A stretch of DNA of 50,648 nucleotides, taken from the NCBI GenBank assembly GCA_012523975.1, contig JAAYSF010000004.1, forward strand, positions 1 to 50,648, in the 5' to 3' direction. Below, one piece after another: positions 43,522-50,648 of this stretch (its first letter is position 1; each line of letters opens with the position of its first letter). The DNA is from Veillonellaceae bacterium. Its GTDB lineage: Bacteria > Bacillota > Negativicutes > JAAYSF01. The notes below the pieces were generated by a model, which saw only the letters and a program-made list of their open reading frames with translations, was not told the DNA's origin and did no database searches. Made by a program: the position numbers and the translations under genes.

Positions 43522-44877
43522 TTAGACAGATTCAGGCTCTTCTGCCGGGCTCGATCCAGTGGTGACTAGCGATATAATATAACCAAGCACAGCGCCAACG
43601 ATGGCCGGAACAACCCAACCCATGCTAGCATCAAAGAACGGCAGATACTTGCTTAGCAGCGAGTTAACGGCGCTTATTGAAATACCCGCCGCGTTCAGAC
43701 CGTCAACAACGCTCAAGATAACGGTAAAGAACATACTGCCGCGATATACCGCCGAACGTCCGCCAAACAAAGGCTCAAGGAAGGACAGCAAGATCAGGAC
43801 AATTACCATCGGATAGATGGTTACTAAGACTGGTACCGAGAAAGAAATTAGCTGGGTTAAGCCAACATTTGAAACTACAAAACTGAAGAAGGAGAAAATA
43901 AAGACTAGCTTCTTATATGACAAACGCGGAAAGTACTGACTGAAGAAGGCTGCACAAGAAGAAACTAAACCGATACTGGTAGTAAGGCAGGCAAATACAA
44001 TCGACAGGCCTAACACCACATTGCCAAGCGAACCGTAATAAACATTGGCTACTTTAGATAATATCACGCCGCCGTTAGAAGCTTGACCGATTGCCGCTAC
44101 GCCGGTAGCGCCAAGATACGCCAGCGAAACATATATTAAAGCCAGACAGCTGACTGCAATCAGACCAGCGACAGTGCAAACTTTAGTAATCCGCTTAGGG
44201 TCGGTTACACCCTTGTCCTTTATTGAGTTAATAACGATAATGCCAAAAACCATTGAGGCCAGAGTATCCATTGTAAGATATCCCTCACGGAAGCCCTTTA
44301 ACAGCGCACTGTTAGCATATTCACCAGTCGGCGCCTGCAGCATGCCGAGCGGGTTAGTGAAGGCTTTTATTACCAACAGAAACAGTACTATCAGCAGAGC
44401 CGGAGTAAGAATCTTACCAACCCTGTCAACGATTTTGCTTGGATTGAGCGCTAACCAGCAAGTTGCCACAAAAAAGAGTGCTGTGTAGATAAACAAACCC
44501 AGACCGCCAGTAGCGACATCACCGCTAAGAAACGGTCTGATACCTACCTCGTAAGAAACTGCACCTGTACGGGGAATCGCAAACAACGGGCCGATTGTCA
44601 GGTAAGTGCTGATGGTCAGAATGGCTGCAAATAACGGATGCACCTTTTTCGCCAATACCTGAGAATCATTGCTGCCCGAAAAACCGATTGCCAATACACC
44701 CAGTAACGGCAAGCCGACTCCGGTCAGCAAAAAGCCGGTTATTGCCGGCCATAAATTTGTACCAGCATCTTGACCTAATGCCGGCGGAAATATCAAGTTG
44801 CCGGCTCCAAAGAACAATGAGAACAACATTAAGCCTATTGCTAAAGTATCTCTAAAAGATATTTGCTTTGAGCTCAT
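43522..44877 (-). CDS. brnQ: Branched-chain amino acid carrier BrnQ
   Basis: A 451-residue, 12-helix ion-coupled transporter for Leu, Ile and Val. It starts with DTLAIGLMLFSLFFGAGNLIFPPALGQ, the BrnQ signature, and has LDTLASMVFGIIVINSI-type and FACLTTSIGL segments. It stands alone; no regulatory leader is obvious in the 130 bases upstream. Confidence 0.93.
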   Translation of the reverse strand: MSSKQISFRDTLAIGLMLFSLFFGAGNLIFPPALGQDAGTNLWPAITGFLLTGVGLPLLGVLAIGFSGSNDSQVLAKKVHPLFAAILTISTYLTIGPLFAIPRTGAVSYEVGIRPFLSGDVATGGLGLFIYTALFFVATCWLALNPSKIVDRVGKILTPALLIVLFLLVIKAFTNPLGMLQAPTGEYANSALLKGFREGYLTMDTLASMVFGIIVINSIKDKGVTDPKRITKVCTVAGLIAVSCLALIYVSLAYLGATGVAAIGQASNGGVILSKVANVYYGSLGNVVLGLSIVFACLTTSIGLVSSCAAFFSQYFPRLSYKKLVFIFSFFSFVVSNVGLTQLISFSVPVLVTIYPMVIVLILLSFLEPLFGGRSAVYRGSMFFTVILSVVDGLNAAGISISAVNSLLSKYLPFFDASMGWVVPAIVGAVLGYIISLVTTGSSPAEEPESV

Positions 44878-45009
44878 TAGATAACCCTCCTAGTAGTGCA
44901 AAATTTACATATTTACATTCATATAAATATCTTGTCCTTTTATTTTAGATGGTTGTCCACCAAAATGCAATAGGCATTTACAGCTTTACACAAGGTTATT
45001 TATTCCGGA

Positions 45010-46224
45010 TTATTCATACCGCAAGGCGTCAATCGGGTTTAAAAGCGCAGCTTTCCGCGCCGGATAGAGCCCGAAGAATAGGCCGATACCGACTGAAAAT
45101 CCAAACGCTACAATAATTGGCATCGCAGTAATCACCGTATTTAGGCCGGCGAAGGATGAAATTGCGAATGAAATGCCCACGCCTAGAGCAATGCCCATAA
45201 CGCCGCCGATGACCCCAATTACAACAGCCTCGATGAGAAATTGCAGTAAAATATCAGCATAGCGCGCCCCTAATGCTTTACGGATACCAATCTCACGCGT
45301 TCGCTCGGTTACAGACACAAGCATAATATTCATTATGCCAATACCGCCAACAAGCAACGAAATGCCTGCGATAGCGCCTAGCAGCATGGTAATACTGGCT
45401 GTTGCTTCCTGCGCAGTCTCCATTACGCTGGCAAGATTTCTAACGGTAAAATCATCCTCCTTGTCAGCAGTAATGCGATGCCGGGAACGCAGCAAGTTGG
45501 TTATATCATTTTGGACTTGATTGATGACCTCGGAATCTGCAGCTTGTATGCTGATTGTTTGCACATGGGTAATACCCATCATTCGCTCTTGAGCCGTGGT
45601 GAGCGGAACTATTATAATATCATCCTGATCCTGCCCTCCGGCCGATTGGCCCTTACTCTCGAGCACACCAATAATCGTAAAGGGGGCATTATTAATTCGC
45701 ACACTTCTCCCTATCGGATTCTCATCAGTAAATAAATTGGCGGCAACGGTTGCGCCAATTACGGCTACTCTGTTTCTGCTGTCCACATCTTCATTACTGA
45801 TAAAACCGCCGCTTTGAACGCTTAGATTGCGGACCTCCATATATTCAGGCGTCGTACCTTGAACACTTGAGGTCCAGTTCATATTCCCGGCCACAATTTG
45901 ATACTGTTTACCAACACTGGGCGCTACAGCACTGACGCCGGAAACTTCCCGAGCAATGGCTTGCGCATCCTTGAGCGTCAAGGTAGTGTTGGTACCAGCT
46001 GCCTGTCGTACTCCAGACGAAGACGCTGCTCCCGGCGTTACGATAATCAAGTTGCTGCCCAGACTGGCAATTGAAGTCTGGACCTTGTCCCGAACCCCCA
46101 TACCAATTGAAACCATAGCTATAACAGCGGCAACGCCGATAATGATCCCCAGCATGGTAAGAATTGACCGCAGTTTGTTGGAGACTAAGGCATTCAAGGC
46201 TATTTTTACACTTTCCCAGAACAC
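45010..46224 (-). CDS. MacB-type ABC efflux permease
   Basis: A 404-residue protein with an N-terminal membrane helix (about 20-42), a large periplasmic MacB_PCD domain (about 45-250), and three C-terminal helices with the FtsX pattern GIGIMNIMLVSVTERTREIG and ALGARYADILLQFLIEA. The start is GTG immediately after the ATPase stop. It is the last gene of the four-gene efflux operon. Unlike E. coli MacB, the ATPase is a separate protein. Confidence 0.92.
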   Translation of the reverse strand: MFWESVKIALNALVSNKLRSILTMLGIIIGVAAVIAMVSIGMGVRDKVQTSIASLGSNLIIVTPGAASSSGVRQAAGTNTTLTLKDAQAIAREVSGVSAVAPSVGKQYQIVAGNMNWTSSVQGTTPEYMEVRNLSVQSGGFISNEDVDSRNRVAVIGATVAANLFTDENPIGRSVRINNAPFTIIGVLESKGQSAGGQDQDDIIIVPLTTAQERMMGITHVQTISIQAADSEVINQVQNDITNLLRSRHRITADKEDDFTVRNLASVMETAQEATASITMLLGAIAGISLLVGGIGIMNIMLVSVTERTREIGIRKALGARYADILLQFLIEAVVIGVIGGVMGIALGVGISFAISSFAGLNTVITAMPIIVAFGFSVGIGLFFGLYPARKAALLNPIDALRYE

Positions 46225-46908
46225 TTAATCATCCCCTTCTGTATCCCGAACAATAAGTCCGTCCCGGACATGAATAACTCTTTTTGCATGGGCGGCAATA
46301 TCAGGTTCGTGGGTAACCAGAATGATTGTCCGGCCATAGGAGTTTAGAGTACCGAATATCTCCATAACCTCATCACCCGACTTGGTATCAAGCGCACCGG
46401 TAGGTTCGTCAGCCATCAAAATAGTCGGCTCATTGACTAGTGCCCTGGCAATGGCTACTCTTTGGCGCTGACCGCCAGACAATTCATTAGGTAAATGTTC
46501 CATCCGTTTAGCCAGGCCAACAGCCGTTAATGCCTCGGCTGCCCGTATTTTCCGTTCCTTTGCATCAACCCCGGCATAAACAAGCGGCAGCGCTACATTG
46601 TCAAGGGCGCTAAGCCGCGGCAGTAAATTAAAATTCTGAAAAACAAAGCCAATCTGCTTATTGCGGGTAATAGCCAATTCGTCATCAGTAAGCGCCGACA
46701 CTTCACGACCATTAAGCTTATAGGAACCGCTTGTCGGGCGGTCCAGGCAGCCTAGGATATTCATTAAGGTTGATTTGCCCGAACCGGAAGGACCCATAAT
46801 CGCAGTAAATTCACCGGCGCGAATATCAAGACTGACGCCGGCCAAAGCAGCAACCGACGTATCTCCCATTTGATAGATTTTTTTTATGTCAGATAATGCG
46901 ATTGTCAT
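46225..46908 (-). CDS. MacB/LolD-type ABC ATPase
   Basis: A 227-residue ATPase. Walker [13 protein letters not shown]-loop [12 protein letters not shown], signature LSGGQRQRV, Walker [13 protein letters not shown], then VTHE. All are typical of the LolD/MacB group. It drives the permease encoded next to it. Confidence 0.94.
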   Translation of the reverse strand: MTIALSDIKKIYQMGDTSVAALAGVSLDIRAGEFTAIMGPSGSGKSTLMNILGCLDRPTSGSYKLNGREVSALTDDELAITRNKQIGFVFQNFNLLPRLSALDNVALPLVYAGVDAKERKIRAAEALTAVGLAKRMEHLPNELSGGQRQRVAIARALVNEPTILMADEPTGALDTKSGDEVMEIFGTLNSYGRTIILVTHEPDIAAHAKRVIHVRDGLIVRDTEGDD

Positions 46909-46940
46909 TTAATAACCTCCTTTCAACCATGACTGTCGGT

Positions 46941-48035
46941 TTAGAACATTCCGCGCGTTCTCATACCGCCGCCTCTCTGATTACTTGTTGGGGTCTGGGT
47001 CTTTACTTGGGCTATAACTACCTTATCACCGTCATTTAGGCCGCTAGTGATTTCGACCCGTTGTTCTCCGGTGATGCCGGTAGTAATCGGAACATTTCTA
47101 GTCTGGCCGTTCTGACCCTCCACAACGACATACTTACCGGTCTTATCGGTTCGTACTGCCGCAAGCGGCACTGTTAAAGCACCTTTACGCTCACTGATAG
47201 TAATAGATACCCGGGCAACCATGCCGGGATTAAGCTTATTCTCAGCGTTGTCAACATCTATTGTTACCTCATAATAAGTAACATTCTGTTCAACAACCGG
47301 TTTCCGTGAAATAATTGTTACCTTACCGGTAAATTCCTTACCAGGGTATGCATCGACAGTAAATTTCACTTGTTGTCCGAGTGCAATTTTACCAATATCA
47401 GTTTGGTCAACTTTGGCACTAATCTGCATTTTGGACATGTCGGCCACTGTCAAAATGACTGTAGGATTATTTACGCCCTGGGCAACCATCTCACCCGCTG
47501 AGAGCGGTTTGCCAATTACAGTGCCATCAATCGGTGAAATAATAACTGTCTCATTCAATTTAGACATCACTTCATCGTAGTTTGCCTGAGCGATGTTATA
47601 GTCCATGCGGGCATTATCGAGTTCCTCATCAGATGCCCCGCCAATTCTATTCAGTCTAACAGTCCGTTCTTTTTTTACAGCCGCGTTTTGCAGGCGTTCT
47701 TTCGCTTGGGTAACTTGAGCCTGTAAACCACTGTCTTCTAAAATAACCAATACCTGGCCAGCTGCGACCTGCTCATTCTCCTTAACCTTAACCTCTTTAA
47801 TCTGTGCCGTTATCTTAGAGCTTATATCAACATTATTTACCGGCTCAATGGTACCGGTCGCTGAAACTACTGCTGAAATATCGCGACGTTCTGCCGCAAT
47901 CACCTGCCGCGGCGCTTCTGACGAGGTTTTGCCAGTACTCTGATAGTAGAAAAAGCCACCAACAACCACTACCAAGCCAACTAACCCAAACAGCAATTTT
48001 TTATTGCTATTTAGTTTAAGCAATAAACTTTTCAT
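46941..48035 (-). CDS. MacA-like efflux periplasmic adaptor
   Basis: A 364-residue membrane-fusion protein. One N-terminal helix (about 14-31) anchors it. A biotinyl-lipoyl half (VVSATGTIEPVNNVDISSK), a helical hairpin (about 105-150), ISPIDGTVIGKPLSAGEMV and a beta-barrel domain follow. It bridges the inner permease and the outer-membrane channel. The C-terminus is short and Gly/Arg-rich. Confidence 0.92.
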   Translation of the reverse strand: MKSLLLKLNSNKKLLFGLVGLVVVVGGFFYYQSTGKTSSEAPRQVIAAERRDISAVVSATGTIEPVNNVDISSKITAQIKEVKVKENEQVAAGQVLVILEDSGLQAQVTQAKERLQNAAVKKERTVRLNRIGGASDEELDNARMDYNIAQANYDEVMSKLNETVIISPIDGTVIGKPLSAGEMVAQGVNNPTVILTVADMSKMQISAKVDQTDIGKIALGQQVKFTVDAYPGKEFTGKVTIISRKPVVEQNVTYYEVTIDVDNAENKLNPGMVARVSITISERKGALTVPLAAVRTDKTGKYVVVEGQNGQTRNVPITTGITGEQRVEITSGLNDGDKVVIAQVKTQTPTSNQRGGGMRTRGMF

Positions 48036-48057
48036 TGAAATAACCTCCCGCCGTTCA

Positions 48058-49302
48058 CTATTTTACCCCGGTCGCTTTATCAAGCTTAGCTTTATTTACG
48101 TTGTAGTCATATAGGGCCTGAATATGATTGGTTTTGGCTTGCGTTAAGGCAAGCTGCGCGTCAATCAAGTCTAAATTGGTACCGACACCGGCTTTATATC
48201 TTTCTTGGGCAATATAGAGATCTTCGTTGGCCTTATTGACTGTAACTTCTGTTGTCTCCAGGCGTTTTTCAGCTTCCTTCATACCGAGATAACTTTCCCG
48301 GACTTCCTGCTCAACAACGTCTTGAGTCTGTTCCGCCTGAAGTTTAACTTTATCCAGCGAAGCCTTCGCTTGATTAGTCTGCGCCTTTGTCACCCCAGCA
48401 TCAAACACATTCCAGCTGGCCGATAATCCAACTGACCAGTCATTGCTGCTATCGGGCAGCAAGCTGTCGTTCCATCCGGTCGAGGCCGACATCGAAATTG
48501 ACGGGAGTTTGCCGCTTTTGGCAGCTTTGATTCCTTGTTCAGCGCTTTCGATACTAATTTTAGCCTTGGCAATTTCCGGCCGGTTTTGCTTGGCTTGATC
48601 AATTGCGTCGGCCAACGTTCTCTGATCGGCCTGATATGCCAGTTCTCCATCCAGATTAAGTTCTGTATCAGCATCAATATTTATGGTATTAAGCAGCTCA
48701 GTTACTGCTAGTTCATATTGGTTCTGGGCTTTTATTAGATTCTGCTTGGCGTTAGCCAATTCTACTTCCGAACGTAAGAGGTCAACCTTGGCAACAACCC
48801 CGGCATCATATTTTGCTTGAACAATGTTCAAATGAGCCGTTAGATTGTTAACCGTCTGTTCATTAACCTCCACCATATTCTTAGCCTCTAGAACGTTATA
48901 GTAATCAGTTGTTGTATCAAGGATGACCTGCTGTTTAGTTTTTTCAAGATCGAGATCAGCCCCGACTACCCCCAGTTCAGCCTGGTTAATCTTAGCGTCC
49001 GTTCGGCCCCCACTATAAACCTGCCAGTTCATGCGCAGGCTATTGCTGTTCTGGCCGCCATTTTGGAAATTGTAGTTGCTGCCCAGCGATACTGTCGGCA
49101 TTCGGCCGGCCTTAGCCTCACTAACACCCCACTCTGACTGTTCTTTATCTTTGCCTACTATTTGAATTGACGGATTGTTTTGTAAAGCCAGGTTAATGCT
49201 TTCCTGCAAAGATAAACTCATCGGCGCTGCAAAGGAGAGTGTATTTTGTAACAGAATTAGCCCGGCGCTGATTGCAGCCGCTGTAACCCGTAACTTTTTC
49301 AT
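48058..49302 (-). CDS. TolC-family outer-membrane channel
   Basis: A 414-residue exported protein. The signal peptide (about 1-25) ends in SFAAP. The TolC-type duplicated helical pattern is visible: SLQESINLALQNNPSIQIVG, AKYDAGVVAKVDLLRSEVELANAKQNLI, and its second copy ERYKAGVGTNLDLIDAQLALTQAKTN. It is the first gene of the efflux operon and needs an outer membrane. Confidence 0.92.
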   Translation of the reverse strand: MKKLRVTAAAISAGLILLQNTLSFAAPMSLSLQESINLALQNNPSIQIVGKDKEQSEWGVSEAKAGRMPTVSLGSNYNFQNGGQNSNSLRMNWQVYSGGRTDAKINQAELGVVGADLDLEKTKQQVILDTTTDYYNVLEAKNMVEVNEQTVNNLTAHLNIVQAKYDAGVVAKVDLLRSEVELANAKQNLIKAQNQYELAVTELLNTINIDADTELNLDGELAYQADQRTLADAIDQAKQNRPEIAKAKISIESAEQGIKAAKSGKLPSISMSASTGWNDSLLPDSSNDWSVGLSASWNVFDAGVTKAQTNQAKASLDKVKLQAEQTQDVVEQEVRESYLGMKEAEKRLETTEVTVNKANEDLYIAQERYKAGVGTNLDLIDAQLALTQAKTNHIQALYDYNVNKAKLDKATGVK

Positions 49303-49377
49303 TATTTAGCCGCCTCCCTAGTTTCTTTTGATAGCTTAATTATGAGAGAAAAGTTTTAGATTCTTTTTAGAACAATT

Positions 49378-49403
49378 AAAACTGAGCAATTTTCGCCCAG
49401 TTT
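49378..49403 (-). terminator. Probable terminator after the TauE-like gene
   Basis: AAACTG and CAGTTT pair, with GC steps inside, around an A/T-rich loop. TTTT follows on the minus strand. Modest strength. Confidence 0.5.
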
Positions 49404-49429
49404 CTATCAAAGCACTATGTTTTTACAGT

Positions 49430-50185
49430 TCAATTACGCAATAACATGTGCAGCGCCGTATATATAAGAATTCCGTTTGTCAGTAGCACAAACCGCTGCT
49501 GATTTATCCAAAAAAACAGCCGATGCCCCAAGGCAACTCCGGCTGCTGCGCATGGCAGCAATAGCAGCGAGTTTAGCACAACCTTACTCTCAATCCCCAC
49601 TGTCGCCAGTTGAGCCAGAATGCTGGCGATATATACAAAGATAAAAAAAGTCAGCGTTGTACTCCTGACTACCGCTTTAGCCGTATTAGCTACGCTAAAA
49701 TACACAGCTAACGGCACTCCGGGCATTCCGATGCCCGCTGTAAGCGCACCAGCCCCTAATCCTACCAACAATTCAGTTAACTTGCGGGGAGGCCTATTGG
49801 CGTCTTCAACTGATGAACCTGTAGAATGGCGGTTTTGATATAAACATAGACATGAAAATAGCGCCAGCCCCAGAATCACAATACTTACTGTAGTCTTAAG
49901 AAGTGTCATGCTTATCATCGAGAAAAAGACCAGCCCCGCCGGCACACCTAGCAAGCTCCCTGCTGCAAACCTGCGAAGCATGTCATAGTCACAATGCTTA
50001 ATTATTTTAGGCACCAACAAGGCGGCAATAAAAAGTGAAACTAGAATGCTGATTTGGATACAATCCCGAGAGTTGTAAACCATCAACAATAAAGGCGTTG
50101 CCACAATTGCAAAGCCAAAACCTGTCATCGCCTGCAGCATCGAGGCAAAAAATACGATAATACCGGCCAGCATTCCTTCCTGCAT
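49430..50185 (-). CDS. TauE/SafE-family permease
   Basis: A 251-residue membrane protein with about 8 helices. It has the duplicated family pattern MLQAMTGFGFAIVATPLLL near the start and GLGAGALTAGIGMPGVPLAVYF in the second half. These proteins export or import small organic sulfonates and related anions; the substrate here is unknown. AGGAGTG precedes the ATG. Confidence 0.88.
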   Translation of the reverse strand: MQEGMLAGIIVFFASMLQAMTGFGFAIVATPLLLMVYNSRDCIQISILVSLFIAALLVPKIIKHCDYDMLRRFAAGSLLGVPAGLVFFSMISMTLLKTTVSIVILGLALFSCLCLYQNRHSTGSSVEDANRPPRKLTELLVGLGAGALTAGIGMPGVPLAVYFSVANTAKAVVRSTTLTFFIFVYIASILAQLATVGIESKVVLNSLLLLPCAAAGVALGHRLFFWINQQRFVLLTNGILIYTALHMLLRN

Positions 50186-50256
50186 GAATACACTCCTATA
50201 AACGCAAATTATTTCACTAATATATTTACGAAACTCGCTTCAAAACCTTCTTTGCT

Positions 50257-50280
50257 AAAAAAAATAGCCCTCTAAGGGCT
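50257..50280 (-). terminator. Terminator after the 25-codon ORF
   Basis: AGCCCT (50266-50271) pairs with AGGGCT (50275-50280). The minus-strand tail is ATTTTTTTT. Confidence 0.7.
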
Positions 50281-50301
50281 TAGTTAATATGTAATAACAT
50301 T

Positions 50302-50379
50302 TTAAAAATAACAAACTACGCGATTGCCAACTTTTGATACTATGACAGCTGCAACTAAGATTCCCATTAGAGCTCTCAC
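50302..50379 (-). CDS. Possible small membrane peptide (25 residues)
   Basis: A GTG start follows GAGGTG at 6 bases. The product is a 25-residue hydrophobic peptide, GILVAAVIVSKVG in the middle and ending VVCYF. A terminator lies about 20 bases after the stop. Ribosome site, compact frame and terminator together suggest a real transcript. I do not know the family. Confidence 0.4.
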   Translation of the reverse strand: MRALMGILVAAVIVSKVGNRVVCYF

Positions 50380-50547
50380 ATTTTTCACCTCAAGTACAGT
50401 TTATCATTTATTCAAGGTGTAAATATACAGTTAAATATTTCCTATTTGGCATGCAAAATTATGTGAAAAGTGGTTAAAATATCAAGATATTCTAATTAAA
50501 TTCAAAAACATATAAATTATAATTTAGAAAACAAGGAGGCGATAGCA

Positions 50548-50648
50548 ATGACAGAGATCCTTGATATCGGTCTTAAGGCAATTTGTTTATTACTTGCCGC
50601 AGGATACGTGTTTTTCTTATACCGGGTAAATAAACTTTTGGATCTTAA
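50548..50648 (+). CDS. Start of an unidentified membrane protein
   Basis: An ATG behind AAGGAGG opens a frame that runs off the window end; 33 codons are visible. The product begins MTEILDIGLKAI and then has one hydrophobic segment, CLLLAAGYVFFLY, followed by basic residues. Too little is seen to assign a family. Confidence 0.6.
   Translation, partial: MTEILDIGLKAICLLLAAGYVFFLYRVNKLLDL

Noticed and set aside
44878-45009. Possible T-box or leader before brnQ
   Set aside because: No T-box core, specifier helix or terminator could be found in the 130 bases upstream.

Overview
The window looks like chromosomal DNA of an anaerobic, spore-forming Firmicute with an outer membrane, most likely Negativicutes of the Sporomusa type. 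Three features point there together. A TonB-dependent receptor with ExbB/ExbD/TonB and a TolC-type efflux operon require an outer membrane. A small acid-soluble spore protein and a SPOCS-domain protein indicate sporulation. T-box and TPP riboswitches with Firmicute-style Shine-Dalgarno sites indicate the phylum. This placement is inferred from gene content; no 16S gene is present.

Layout. 1-6832 (+): a corrinoid uptake operon with the tail of a BtuF-like binding protein, BtuC, BtuD, a TonB-dependent receptor, the cobinamide-salvage enzyme CbiZ, and ExbB-ExbD-TonB. 6903-7818 (-): glyoxalase and acyl-CoA thioesterase. 7978-9078 (+): a secreted protein with two similar repeats and a PrcB-like C-terminal domain. 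9134-16407 (-): a six-gene membrane-bound group 4 [NiFe]-hydrogenase operon (HyfB, C, E, F, G, and a ferredoxin-HyfI fusion). The large subunit keeps all four Ni-binding cysteines but ends two residues after the last one's Thr. 16550-20939 (-): two hybrid histidine kinases with no DNA-binding output. 21055-21156 (-): a nested RNA fold ending in a U-tract. 21184-25852 (-): spore protein, RecQ, rhodanese lipoprotein, Uup-type ABC-F ATPase and a 49-codon ORF.

26080-30342 (+): meso-diaminopimelate dehydrogenase, then a T-box leader whose specifier codon reads UGG (Trp) ahead of a four-gene ECF transporter with a TrpP-like S component. 30596-33978 is an accessory region: a histidine-rich secreted protein, a RAYT-like Y1 transposase between inverted repeats, an HD-GYP protein, and 1.1 kb of debris. 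The debris holds an IS21 istA remnant, three perfect 25-bp repeats of the same family as the transposase ends, and an apparently decapitated regulator gene. 33979-36127 (-): a tandem PII-like protein with a DUF1538 membrane protein. 36393-36549 (-): tRNA-Lys(CUU) and tRNA-Gln(CUG).

36696-37525 (+): a SPOCS protein and a tiny Cys-rich membrane peptide. 37743-41339 (-): RarD permease, GGDEF protein and purple acid phosphatase-like enzyme. 41503-43469 (+): TPP riboswitch, ThiC, then a homologue of the staygreen Mg-dechelatase family. 43522-50185 (-): BrnQ, a MacB/MacA/TolC-type tripartite efflux operon and a TauE/SafE permease. The end holds a 25-codon ORF (-) and the start of an unidentified membrane protein (+).

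Most of the window is ordinary. The items most worth pursuing are the staygreen homologue behind thiC, the Trp T-box/ECF importer, the unusual hydrogenase subunits, the structured RNA beside the kinases, and the transposase with its scattered repeats.
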